Shown here: positions 17,179 through 25,588 of the stretch, one piece after another
Numbering within the stretch: position 1 is the stretch's first letter
How the letters are laid out: every line of letters starts with the position of its first letter
Assembly: GCA_031285625.1 (NCBI GenBank)
Contig: JAITVV010000089.1
Span: forward strand, 29,931-93,930
Length of the DNA: 64,000 bases
DNA from: Prevotella sp.
GTDB taxonomy: Bacteria; Bacteroidota; Bacteroidia; Bacteroidales; Dysgonomonadaceae
Reading direction: 5' to 3'
The notes under the pieces: generated by a model
Told to the model about the DNA's origin: nothing
Seen by the model: the letters and a program-made list of their open reading frames with translations, nothing else
The model's database searches: none
Position numbers and translations under genes: made by a program

Positions 17179-18483
17179 ATGAAAAATAAAAAATTCGCAG
17201 AAGTAAATAAAGGATATTCCACTAAAGAAGCTGTAGAAGAAGCAAAGCGATGCCTCAATTGTAAAACGCCTCTTTGCATGCAAGGTTGTCCTATTGAGCA
17301 TGACATACCAGGATTTGTAAATCAGCTTTCGATGGGTAATATCGGAGCAGCAATGCAGATTATTAATGAAAAAAGCAACCTGCCTGCTATCTGTGGGAGA
17401 GTATGTCCTCACGAAAAGCAATGCGAAGGACATTGTATCCTCAATAAGAGGAATAACCCGGTAAAAGTAGGCAAACTGGAACGTTTCATAGCCGATTTTG
17501 ACAGCGATATGAACCTTATCAAAGAACGCCTCAAACCAAAAACAAGAGGCAAAGTTGCAATAATAGGTTCGGGACCTGCAGGACTGACTGTCGCCGGAGA
17601 CCTGGCGCGGGGAGGTTTCAATGTTGTCGTATTTGAAGGACAGAAAGAGCCCGGAGGAGTATTGATGTATGGAATACCTGAATATCGGTTGCCTAAAGAT
17701 ATTGTGCGGCGCGAGATCAAGAAAATTGAGGCACTGGGAGTAACTTTTATCAATGACTATCTGGTAGGTGAAAAAACAACAGTGGATGATATGCTCAATC
17801 ATGAATTTGACGCAGTATTTATCGGTTCCGGCACTTCTGTTCCTAAAACAGTAGACATACCTGGTATAAATCTCTACAGGGTACTTCAGTCTTCTTACTT
17901 CTTGCGTATGGTGAACCTGTACAATAATGGTGATATAAGCCGGGCTGCTGTACCATTACTTGAGAATGAGGATATTGCTATTATTGGAGCCGGTAATGTG
18001 GCTATGGATTCTGCCCGTACAGCCTTACGGATGGGAGCAAACTCCGTTACTATTATATACCGTGGCACAGAAGAAGGTATTCCGGCCTTGAAAACCGAAT
18101 ACAACGAAGCAGTAGAAGAAGGAGTAAAATTCTTATGGCAGAGCAGAACTATTGAATGCATCGGAGAAAATAATACACTGAAAGCAATCCGTGTAGAAAC
18201 ACCGGAAGGAGAAAAAATAATTCCGATGAACCGTGTTCTGATTTCTATCGGATCAAAACCGGCTAACAGGATTGTATCTACGTCTCTCGGAATAGAGGTT
18301 AACGAAAACGGGTATGTGATTACAAAAGAGCATCCTTATGGCATGACTACCCGTAAAGGCGTGTTTGCCGGGGGTGATGTTGTCCATACTCCCCAGACTG
18401 TTGTGTTGGCTATGAGGGAAGCAAAACAAGTTGCAAAAGGGATTGCGCAATATGTGGATGCCGTAAAACTGCTAAGTCAATGA
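17179..18483 (+). CDS. gltA: NADPH glutamate synthase small subunit-like flavoprotein (homotetrameric type)
   Basis: 434 residues from the ATG at 17179; the longer frame begins at a TTG inside the promoter box. N-terminal cysteine-rich domain for two 4Fe-4S clusters: CLNCKTPLCMQGCP (about 26-39) and CGRVCPHEKQCEGHC (about 74-88). Then an FAD-binding loop IIGSGPAGLTVAGD (about 135-148), NADPH-binding IIGAGNVAMDSA (about 277-288) and the end GDVVHTPQTVVLAMREAK. The family passes NADPH electrons to the glutamine-dependent large subunit, or acts in NfnB-like ferredoxin-NADP enzymes. No large subunit is adjacent. The stop codon abuts the next gene's stop without a gap. Confidence 0.85.
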   Translation: MKNKKFAEVNKGYSTKEAVEEAKRCLNCKTPLCMQGCPIEHDIPGFVNQLSMGNIGAAMQIINEKSNLPAICGRVCPHEKQCEGHCILNKRNNPVKVGKLERFIADFDSDMNLIKERLKPKTRGKVAIIGSGPAGLTVAGDLARGGFNVVVFEGQKEPGGVLMYGIPEYRLPKDIVRREIKKIEALGVTFINDYLVGEKTTVDDMLNHEFDAVFIGSGTSVPKTVDIPGINLYRVLQSSYFLRMVNLYNNGDISRAAVPLLENEDIAIIGAGNVAMDSARTALRMGANSVTIIYRGTEEGIPALKTEYNEAVEEGVKFLWQSRTIECIGENNTLKAIRVETPEGEKIIPMNRVLISIGSKPANRIVSTSLGIEVNENGYVITKEHPYGMTTRKGVFAGGDVVHTPQTVVLAMREAKQVAKGIAQYVDAVKLLSQ

Positions 18484-19305
18484 TTACCAGTAATCATCGT
18501 CATAGTCAACCGTATCGGTATCTCCGTATGCCACACCAACTACGATCAGCCCGGCACCTGCCACAATACCTAGTGTAGTATAAAGCGCTGTATTGTTAGC
18601 CGGTTTTTCTACATAAAAGAAATCGCCGCGTTCGGCCATGCCACCAGCTAGCTCTAGCGGTTTAATCGCGTTGGTTTTAAGCAGGGTTTCGAGATAAAAA
18701 TCCTGTTCGTATACAAGTGGTCTATCCGACTGGAAATATACTGTTAAGTAGCTTTTGAATGCGAGCGGACTATTACCTTGCTCAAAATCCAGACGTTTCA
18801 CTTTAACAGCAATATTCTGGGTATTGCCTATACGTGAATCCCGGTAAGATTTGTTATTAATATGCTCAAAATTAGGATTTAAACTAAGGGGTGTTTCACT
18901 GATCATTGTTTGAGGAGGAACAAAGCTCACACCTTTAGGCAAGACCGCCTGACTGTCAAATCCGCCCCATGAATAAGTCTGATTACTATAAAACGTATCC
19001 CAATCGCCGGAATAATCTATCTTCTCACCGGCATAAGTCATTGCTACATTATCAATTATGAGGGCTGATCTTTTCCAGTCTACATACAATGGCTTATCCG
19101 ATTTATTAAAGACCGTAATCTGTACAGGCCCACCACCTCCCTTAAAACAATAAGCTATCCATAAGCTATCTGTTTCAAGGAGGAAATCACCATTATCTAC
19201 TTTTTCAACATATTCATTAGGAGTATTCAAAGTAGAATAAAAGAATGTTGAGCTACATGCCGGAAAAAGCATAGCAATAACCAATATACAAAAAATCTGT
19301 TTCAT
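18484..19305 (-). CDS. Hypothetical lipoprotein
   Basis: 273 residues from the ATG at 19305, one codon after a GTG. Type II signal peptide with lipobox LFPAC, then SSTFFYS. The mature part is beta-rich with KGGGGPVQITVFNKSDKPLYVDWKRSAL near residues 55-85, an Ig-like look. A second hydrophobic segment (about 239-258, LYTTLGIVAGAGLIVVGVAY) comes before an acidic tail (DTDTVDYDDDYW). The combination of lipid anchor and C-terminal membrane helix is unusual. No acidic residues follow the lipid cysteine, so it probably stays on the periplasmic side. Function unknown; convergent with the glutamate synthase gene. Confidence 0.6.
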   Translation of the reverse strand: MKQIFCILVIAMLFPACSSTFFYSTLNTPNEYVEKVDNGDFLLETDSLWIAYCFKGGGGPVQITVFNKSDKPLYVDWKRSALIIDNVAMTYAGEKIDYSGDWDTFYSNQTYSWGGFDSQAVLPKGVSFVPPQTMISETPLSLNPNFEHINNKSYRDSRIGNTQNIAVKVKRLDFEQGNSPLAFKSYLTVYFQSDRPLVYEQDFYLETLLKTNAIKPLELAGGMAERGDFFYVEKPANNTALYTTLGIVAGAGLIVVGVAYGDTDTVDYDDDYW

Positions 19306-19473
19306 CACAAGTTTGCCTAAAGATTCAATAACAAGTAATTACCTGACTTTAAAAATACAAAAGATATTCTTATTTTGCTATATAAAAGAGATAATAAAAA
19401 CTTAACCAAAGAATCGTTTTATCATCAAAAAAATACTTATCTTTATAAATCAATCATAATCTGATAGATAATT

Positions 19474-20124
19474 ATGACAATATATTATCTATTTATCATA
19501 CTAGCATGGATTGGAGGTTCTCTCTCGGGTTATTTGATTGCCCAATATCAAAATAACAGATCCAACCGGAAGACTCAATCTAAAAATTCGATAAAAAGCA
19601 AGCAAGCATACCTGTTTGCTAAAGACGTTATGAACATGATCAAGGATGGTAAATTCCTGAACATGCCACATAACAAGCTATTTTCTGACTTTAACAATAT
19701 ATTCAGCAAAGTAGAAGTTTACCGGCGTTTATATGAAAGCGGAAAATTAAAAGATATGGATTGTGAAGAAATCGCTGTATTTGGTAATCAGATGTTTAGT
19801 ACAGATGTCACCTTTAATTCTTACACGCTTCTATTTAAAGCAAGAACATATATCAATACCTATCTCTATCACTATCATGGAAATAAATCTGACAACAAGA
19901 GATTCTGGGAGAGAAAAAAACAAGAAGGGAAAATAAATGATTATAAGATCTATGAGAGATCATTTGCTTACCGCATATATAAGGATATACCTTGCTACAT
20001 ATACAAGTTCAGTATATTGAAGGACAATATATCGGGGATATTATTTATGAACATTGTTGACTTACCTATAGATGGATTTAGAGTAACAGCTTTAATCGCA
20101 GCATCGGGGGACCGTAAGATATAA
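19474..20124 (+). CDS. Hypothetical membrane-anchored protein
   Basis: 216 residues. One N-terminal membrane helix (about 2-22, IYYLFIILAWIGGSLSGYLIA) is followed by a basic, Asn/Ser-rich linker (QNNRSNRKTQSKNS) and a helical, charged domain facing the cytoplasm by the positive-inside rule. I recognise no family. It is a single gene with 168 bases upstream, and it converges on a glycosyltransferase gene 13 bases away. Codon use is as AT-rich as its neighbours. Confidence 0.5.
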   Translation: MTIYYLFIILAWIGGSLSGYLIAQYQNNRSNRKTQSKNSIKSKQAYLFAKDVMNMIKDGKFLNMPHNKLFSDFNNIFSKVEVYRRLYESGKLKDMDCEEIAVFGNQMFSTDVTFNSYTLLFKARTYINTYLYHYHGNKSDNKRFWERKKQEGKINDYKIYERSFAYRIYKDIPCYIYKFSILKDNISGILFMNIVDLPIDGFRVTALIAASGDRKI

Positions 20125-20137
20125 TCAAAACAACTAA

Positions 20138-21610
20138 TTATTTCGATTCTACTTTATATAGATATATATCTAATATATGTAAACTATCCGTGATTAGATT
20201 ATGCTTTAGCAATTCGGTTTGGTATGTTCTGAATTCTTCCTGAATAGCTCCTCTTTCCTGATGTACTAAAATATACCTGCTGAATTTTACGGAATCCGTT
20301 TTATCAAAAACAAAGGGTTCGAAATTATTATACTTACCCTGATCAAGAACACAATATTCGCCATCAGGCATAATCAATTGAAGACGGGGTATAACATGAT
20401 AAGAGAAATCATTTACTACAAATATCTGTCTATTGTCGGTTCTTGAAAACTCACGTATTTGATTATATGCTACCTCTACCTGATTGTAATGCTTAACACC
20501 TGAATAGACCCTCACACCTCCTGTAATAAACATTAAAGCAAGAAAAACATAGGATAGTTTTTTATACATAGGATATTTATTCACTTTAGCCAAAACAAAA
20601 GCAAGGCTCAGCACAAAAAGTCCAAATGAACAGGTCATGTACCGCGTAACAAGTATAGGTACATATATAAACGAAATAAGTCCTCCCATAAATACCGGAA
20701 ATAAAAAAGCTAGGAAAGATAAAATAATCAGGTGTTTCATCTTATCTTTCTCTTCAATACTGGCCACTATGGCTTTCAATGTTAGCACTAATTGAATACA
20801 CATTATGATTATCAACCAGACCATCATTTGCATTTTTGTGAAATCAGTGAAAGGCAACCATATATCTTTTGGTGAATAGAAATAATAAATATGGAGAAAC
20901 AGGTCGTTTATCGTCAATGGATTTATCCAATAATCTCCGGCAACATCACTAAACTGGGATATTAACTGAAAAAACCATGGCAAATAAGCCAATGAGAATA
21001 GAATACCACATAGGATGAGATATCTCACCTTCCTTTTTTTCAGAATTGAAATAATGAACAAGCATATATATATTCCGAATACACTTAACAATCCATAATT
21101 ATGCAAGTATGCAGCACATATACCAGTACAGAAGAACAATAGCCAACTACTCATTTTGCCACTGACAAATATATCAAATGCACTAAGAGCACATGCCAAT
21201 ACAAAAAACATAGTCCATGAATACATACGTATATCCGTTGCCAGATATTGAGTCACAGGAAACAAGATTATCAAAACGATAAAGAATACTGCCACCTTAT
21301 CACCAAAAAATCTACGTATGGGAAAACATCCCAACAATAATGTGAGAAAAATCCCCAACAGTGAAAAGAGACGCAATACGAAGGTAGAACTACCGAAAAG
21401 AAGGCTAAAAGTCTTTAATCCCCAATAATAGAAAGGAGGATGAACATCTTTAGCTGTTATATGCATTATATCTGAATATGAAGCCTCTATCATAAAAGCT
21501 GAATAGGCATCATCATAAGGTATTTCAGTATCCTTTAAGTCAAGAAAGGTAAATAAACCCATCCCAAAAGTAAGTAAGGATATATATATAAATACTTTGG
21601 AGACTTTCAT
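20138..21610 (-). CDS. GT39-like polytopic glycosyltransferase
   Basis: 490 residues with about 11 membrane helices. The first loop carries IPYDDAYSAFMI and DVHPPFYYWGLKTFSLLFG (about 55-73). The DxHPP-YY block is a hallmark of GT39/PMT-like enzymes that use polyprenyl-phosphate sugars at the outer face of the inner membrane. The soluble C-terminal part is short. Its ATG overlaps the gldD stop by four bases (ATGA), so it is translated together with gldD. That coupling raises the possibility that its acceptor is an envelope lipoprotein, but this is only an inference. Confidence 0.75.
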   Translation of the reverse strand: MKVSKVFIYISLLTFGMGLFTFLDLKDTEIPYDDAYSAFMIEASYSDIMHITAKDVHPPFYYWGLKTFSLLFGSSTFVLRLFSLLGIFLTLLLGCFPIRRFFGDKVAVFFIVLIILFPVTQYLATDIRMYSWTMFFVLACALSAFDIFVSGKMSSWLLFFCTGICAAYLHNYGLLSVFGIYICLFIISILKKRKVRYLILCGILFSLAYLPWFFQLISQFSDVAGDYWINPLTINDLFLHIYYFYSPKDIWLPFTDFTKMQMMVWLIIIMCIQLVLTLKAIVASIEEKDKMKHLIILSFLAFLFPVFMGGLISFIYVPILVTRYMTCSFGLFVLSLAFVLAKVNKYPMYKKLSYVFLALMFITGGVRVYSGVKHYNQVEVAYNQIREFSRTDNRQIFVVNDFSYHVIPRLQLIMPDGEYCVLDQGKYNNFEPFVFDKTDSVKFSRYILVHQERGAIQEEFRTYQTELLKHNLITDSLHILDIYLYKVESK

Positions 21611-22185
21611 TTGCTGGTATTATTTATCCATTTGAAGGACTCAATCATATTTACAATATCATCACGGAGATATGTTACAACAGGAGATATAGAATCAGGA
21701 TTTATCGCATTATCAAAATACAACGATCCTCTCATAAAATTAGAAGTATTATCTGTTATATAGAACTGAACAGGTGAAGCTACCGCACCTTTTATGTCAT
21801 ATATAAGTGCGATCGGATTGCCCAATAAGTCTGAAAACTGAGATTGTGATATACTTTCGGCCTTTACTGTATGAACATATGCTAATCTATAACTGTGGTC
21901 AAGCATTTTAGATATGCCTTGTTTTCCCGAGGGGATATAGGTACAATATATTGTTGCATTATAGTTTGGGTAAATGATATTGAACCATATCTCCGATTTA
22001 TCTTCTGAATCTAAATATTCTATCTTGGCATTAGATGGATATAGAAAAGAAAATTTAGCCCCTTTAAACTCCATCAATTTATATGCTTCCTTATCTATCC
22101 GTGAGTATCCTTTTGGTTTGGGGGTATAATCATTACATGAGATAAGAAACAACATAAATATAAAATATAGGACCTTCATTTTCAT
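21607..22185 (-). CDS. gldD: Gliding-motility-type lipoprotein GldD
   Basis: 192 residues. Signal peptide with lipobox LISC, then NDYTPKPKGYSRIDKEAY, which matches the conserved start of GldD proteins. Further matches are IWFNIIYPNYNATIYCTYIP near 67-86, the ASPVQFYITDNTSNFMRGSLYF block and DSISPVVTYLRDDIVNMIESFKW near the end. In Flavobacterium, GldD is needed for gliding and type IX secretion-linked functions; many non-gliding Bacteroidales keep it. gldE, normally next to it, is missing here. It follows ssb with a 98-base gap and overlaps the GT39-like gene. Confidence 0.85.
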   Translation of the reverse strand: MKMKVLYFIFMLFLISCNDYTPKPKGYSRIDKEAYKLMEFKGAKFSFLYPSNAKIEYLDSEDKSEIWFNIIYPNYNATIYCTYIPSGKQGISKMLDHSYRLAYVHTVKAESISQSQFSDLLGNPIALIYDIKGAVASPVQFYITDNTSNFMRGSLYFDNAINPDSISPVVTYLRDDIVNMIESFKWINNTSK

Positions 22186-22283
22186 TCTTTATTAAAACAG
22201 AAACAGATTAATCAAACAGCAGTTACCATTTGTATTAATCTGTTATAATATTTAATGTAATCCTCAAATCACATTCTTTTTCT

Positions 22284-22718
22284 TTAAAATGGCAGATCAT
22301 CCTCTTCCGAGACAATTGGAGGAGCCTGATATCCACTGTTATTTTCTGCAGGAGCACTGTAATTAACATTATCACCTTCGCGTTTACGGCTACCTAATAA
22401 TTCCAGGTTATCAGCATATATCTCATTTACATAACGTTTTACTCCATTGGCATCATCATATGTTCGTGAACGGATTTTACCTTCAACATATACTTGTGTG
22501 CCTCTTCTTACAAACTGTTCTGCAACTTTAGCCAATCCCCTCCAACAAACTATGTTGTGCCATTCGGTACGATCAGGTATCTGAGTTCCATTAGCGGCTG
22601 TATATCCTCTCTCAGTAGTAGCCAGAGTAAAATTAGCAACAACACTACCGTTATCGAAATATTTCACATCAGGATCTTTTCCCACATTTCCTATAAGTAT
22701 GACTTTATTTACTGACAT
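22284..22718 (-). CDS. ssb: Single-stranded DNA-binding protein
   Basis: 144 residues. The OB-fold begins VNKVILIGNVGKDPDVKY and includes FTLATTERGY, TEWHNIVCWRGLAKVAEQF and GTQVYVEGKIRSRTYDD. A flexible linker leads to the acidic tip EEDDLPF that binds partner proteins. Full length for Bacteroidetes SSB. In many Bacteroidetes it lies between mutY and gldE-gldD; here gldD follows but mutY is about 18 kb away. Confidence 0.95.
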   Translation of the reverse strand: MSVNKVILIGNVGKDPDVKYFDNGSVVANFTLATTERGYTAANGTQIPDRTEWHNIVCWRGLAKVAEQFVRRGTQVYVEGKIRSRTYDDANGVKRYVNEIYADNLELLGSRKREGDNVNYSAPAENNSGYQAPPIVSEEDDLPF

Positions 22719-22784
22719 ATTAAAATATATATTAAGCTTAAGTGTTCACAAATATATGAAAAAAATTTACTTTCTATATTTTTG

Positions 22785-23300
22785 TCAGTCTTCTTTTGAT
22801 TCTCCTACCGATACTATTTTTTGAAGGAACAAGGAATTGGGTATTATTATCTGCTCTCCGGCTTTTGTTCTCAGGTGTGTATGAAAAGTCAGGATATTTT
22901 CTATTGTGGCTTCTATGGGAGTATCTTTGTCAAGAATATGAATTGTATCTCCTATACGGAAAGGTGTAGAAAAAAAGATTATAATACCAGCCGTGATATT
23001 ACTTAATATAGACCATTGTGCAAAAAGGGCAACCCCTATAACCGCAAAAATAGAGGATAAAGCAACTAGCATATTCTGGGGTTGAACTCCCCATATAATA
23101 GCAAGAGTCACAATACAAGTAAAGTTAACAAGCATATTTATAACCCTTATTATATGCAAAGTCCGTAATTCTGACTTAAGGGTCATAGAACTATATTTCC
23201 GGATAACCTTCCCCAAAACATATTTGGAAAAAGGTGTTAACAATATAATTGTTACCGAAGCAATTATCTGAGGCAGGTAGTTGTAGAATATGTCAATCAT
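22785..23300 (-). CDS. Small MscS-family mechanosensitive channel
   Basis: 171 residues. Three membrane helices: about 9-30, 50-72, and the pore helix about 76-112 with VALSSIFAVIGVALFAQWSILSNITAGIIIF, a match to the MscS TM3. A short beta domain follows: FRIGDTIHI, ATIENILTFHTHLRTKAGEQIIIPNSLF. It stops right after the beta domain, lacking the C-terminal alpha-beta part of E. coli MscS, so it is at the small end of the family. It should open on osmotic downshock. 66 bases upstream of ssb on the same strand. Confidence 0.85.
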   Translation of the reverse strand: MIDIFYNYLPQIIASVTIILLTPFSKYVLGKVIRKYSSMTLKSELRTLHIIRVINMLVNFTCIVTLAIIWGVQPQNMLVALSSIFAVIGVALFAQWSILSNITAGIIIFFSTPFRIGDTIHILDKDTPIEATIENILTFHTHLRTKAGEQIIIPNSLFLQKIVSVGESKED

Positions 23301-23465
23301 TTATTTAGTAGCAAAATTAATATCAAAGCATATTTCAACAAAGATAAAAAATCACTTGATGTCTTAAATTTATTTATTGAAGACATTTGAACTAATTTAA
23401 CTTAAAATTGTTAAATATATAAAACATGTATTTTATTTATATTTATTAACCAATAATACCAAATT

Positions 23466-24614
23466 ATGAAAAATAAATCAAATTTAGGAGTAATGTTCTT
23501 ATTGAGTATTTTCATATTTTCCTGTCAACAAGAGGATTATGAAATTGAAAATAATGATAAGTCAAATTCTCACGTATTAAAAAGTACCTCTATACCTTCT
23601 ATTGCATCCCAACTATCTAAGAACAAAATACCATTTTACATCCAATCAGCAAATACTGGTGAATACTTAACTATAAATAAAGCTACCCCTATGACTAAAG
23701 CAAAAGATACTAGTGCCAGTTTTCAATGGTATTTTGAAACTGGAAGTTTTATGGGATATCTATTAAAAAATGCAGTAGGAAATGGGAATAATAAATATTT
23801 AGGTTTTCCAATATCTACTGCTAGTCTAAAATCACAGACTCCAACAATGACTGCAAGTACAGCTAGTGGATACAATTACTGGATGATACAAAGCCTCACA
23901 AACAATCCTTATTTCTATAATATTGTAAATGCTAGACAGATGCATATGGATCCAAATGCAGATAAGACAAATGTATATTTAACAAGTTTAACTGACAAAA
24001 ACCACTCATGTGTATTAAGGGCAAAGGATTATGTAAGTAACCAAGCTTGGTCAATAATCCCAATAGGCGAATATGTTATTAAAAAAGTTAGTTATATTTT
24101 ATCCACTGATGATGTCACAACTATGCGACCAACATATCTTATGAATCTTCCATTGACAAATAATACACCTTCAAATGTAGTTCAAGTTGTAAAAGTAGCA
24201 TTTTCATATATTGAGAAATCTGGTTTTTCAGATACACATGGAACAACTATAAATATTAAAAATAGTTCGGAAAAATCATTTTCAGTCCCCAATATTTTGG
24301 GAGGAAAAACAAATACAGAAACGACTACGTCTGAAAGTTGGTCATATACAAAAAGTCAAGAAAAAACAAAAACTTTTGCACTAGAGAATACTGTTACTAT
24401 AACCGTTCCGCCTTACTCTAATTATAAAGCAATGGTTTCAGCTTCTGAATATACAATGAATGCTACTTATGTGATGGAATTAGTCCATGCTATAAATGGA
24501 GGTGAACCTATTATTGTTTCTGGCAAATGGAATGGCATACAAGTTCATGACATGACTTTCGTTATTGATGATGGTAAAGGAAATATTGTTAGAAAACAAG
24601 CGTTAACAAAATAA
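23466..24614 (+). CDS. Putative surface lipoprotein: beta-trefoil-like domain plus aerolysin/ETX-MTX2-like pore-forming domain
   Basis: 382 residues. Lipoprotein signal peptide ends at Cys20 (IFIFSC) and the next residues are QQEDYE, similar to acidic export signals that send Bacteroidetes lipoproteins to the cell surface. Residues about 55-205 show three W-centred beta repeats (FQWYFE at 86, YNYWMIQS at 136, NQAWSIIP at 192), suggestive of a ricin-like trefoil lectin. Residues about 235-365 are Ser/Thr-rich alternating strands with SWSYTKS (291-297) and ITVPPYSNYKAMV (312-324). That is the pattern of the aerolysin/epsilon-toxin/MTX2 fold, with the Thr-rich stretch as candidate membrane-inserting hairpin. 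Fold call is by eye; no homologue search was possible. Its base composition looks more AT-rich than its neighbours. Single gene with its own terminator. Confidence 0.6.
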   Translation: MKNKSNLGVMFLLSIFIFSCQQEDYEIENNDKSNSHVLKSTSIPSIASQLSKNKIPFYIQSANTGEYLTINKATPMTKAKDTSASFQWYFETGSFMGYLLKNAVGNGNNKYLGFPISTASLKSQTPTMTASTASGYNYWMIQSLTNNPYFYNIVNARQMHMDPNADKTNVYLTSLTDKNHSCVLRAKDYVSNQAWSIIPIGEYVIKKVSYILSTDDVTTMRPTYLMNLPLTNNTPSNVVQVVKVAFSYIEKSGFSDTHGTTINIKNSSEKSFSVPNILGGKTNTETTTSESWSYTKSQEKTKTFALENTVTITVPPYSNYKAMVSASEYTMNATYVMELVHAINGGEPIIVSGKWNGIQVHDMTFVIDDGKGNIVRKQALTK

Positions 24615-24638
24615 TTTCAAAAATAAACCTAAAATCAC

Positions 24639-24672
24639 AAAAAGAGGCTAAACAAATGAATAGCCTCTTTTT
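24639..24672. terminator. Bidirectional terminator between two convergent lipoprotein genes
   Basis: Perfect 12-base inverted repeat AAAAAGAGGCTA / TAGCCTCTTTTT (24639-24650 and 24661-24672) with a 10-base loop. The A and T runs allow it to stop transcripts from both sides: the pore-forming-like gene and the sigma factor operon. Confidence 0.85.
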
Positions 24673-24703
24673 ACTATAGTATTTTAATACTAATACTTCA
24701 CAT

Positions 24704-25561
24704 TTACTCTATCTCAGTAGAATACAAGAATGCAAATTGAACTTGATCAGTATTCCAAGTACCATCCAGAGTCTCTTTATTCACTGTATTATTACCTTCT
24801 GTTACAGATTTCATATAACGGAATTTAATAGGTACTAATCTTGTTTTCTCTCCACTAGCAAAGCTAAATTTATCACTTCGTCTAAAATCTCTTTTTATAT
24901 CAGATAGGTTTCCTACAGCCATAATTTGCTTATTGCTTTCTACTCCATCTCCGAAAGATTCTTTCTTAAAGCGGACATCTATAATAATCTTATTATCACC
25001 AATATCTGTCATTACACCATTAACCTCTTCCTGTTGTTTGCTCTTATCATAATAAAAATACATATATACTTCATCCTTCTCTTTTAATAAGGTTGTAGCG
25101 TTAAATACCCACCTATCTCCAAACAAAGGAACATAAGTAGTACTGCTACTTTGAAAATAACTTGGGCTATAATATGCCAAAGAAAAGGATGTAGGTGCAA
25201 AATTATTTTCCACAACGGGAGCTGTGGCCGCACCTAATGTTTGATTCAATTTTACTGGCACAGCACCAAAATCCTCTGCAGTATAATAGCCTGATGAATT
25301 TGCACTTAAATTTGTTATCCTATAACTAAGCAAATAGCATTGCCCTTCTTGTAATTGATCTATCTGAGGAGATTGTATATACATATTCCCATATCCTTTT
25401 CCTGTTACAGCAGCAACTTTACTATAGGAAGAACCCATTGTTGTGATGAAGGCTAGATCAGATCCTATTTCTATCTTATTATCGCTATCTCCTAAGCAAG
25501 AAGAGAATAGGAAAGCAATAGAAAATACACCACAAACCAATTTAAGAATTGATGTTTTCAT
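24704..25561 (-). CDS. Hypothetical lipoprotein of the ECF sigma operon
   Basis: 285 residues. Signal peptide with lipobox FSSC, then LGDSDNK, acidic residues after the cysteine that suggest surface display. The mature part is beta-rich with many Ser/Tyr residues (SLAYYSPSYFQSSSTTYVPLF), and contains IIIDVRFKKESF and a C-terminal WNTDQVQFAFLYSTEIE. No family recognised. It is the last gene of sigma factor, barrel-tailed membrane protein, lipoprotein (27-base gap to the latter). It may be a structural output or sensor part of that system. Confidence 0.55.
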   Translation of the reverse strand: MKTSILKLVCGVFSIAFLFSSCLGDSDNKIEIGSDLAFITTMGSSYSKVAAVTGKGYGNMYIQSPQIDQLQEGQCYLLSYRITNLSANSSGYYTAEDFGAVPVKLNQTLGAATAPVVENNFAPTSFSLAYYSPSYFQSSSTTYVPLFGDRWVFNATTLLKEKDEVYMYFYYDKSKQQEEVNGVMTDIGDNKIIIDVRFKKESFGDGVESNKQIMAVGNLSDIKRDFRRSDKFSFASGEKTRLVPIKFRYMKSVTEGNNTVNKETLDGTWNTDQVQFAFLYSTEIE

Positions 25562-25588
25562 GTTTTTAATTTAGTTTATTATTAAATT

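Noticed and set aside
17071-17802. Minus-strand open frame of 243 codons opposite glutamate synthase gene
   Set aside because: It is antisense to a well-supported gene, rich in Phe/Tyr/Cys/His with no domain pattern, and begins in the divergent promoter region.
23466-25561. Pore-forming-like lipoprotein and convergent lipoprotein as a toxin-immunity pair
   Set aside because: They are convergent, separated by a terminator, and the second clearly belongs to the sigma factor operon; no evidence of pairing.
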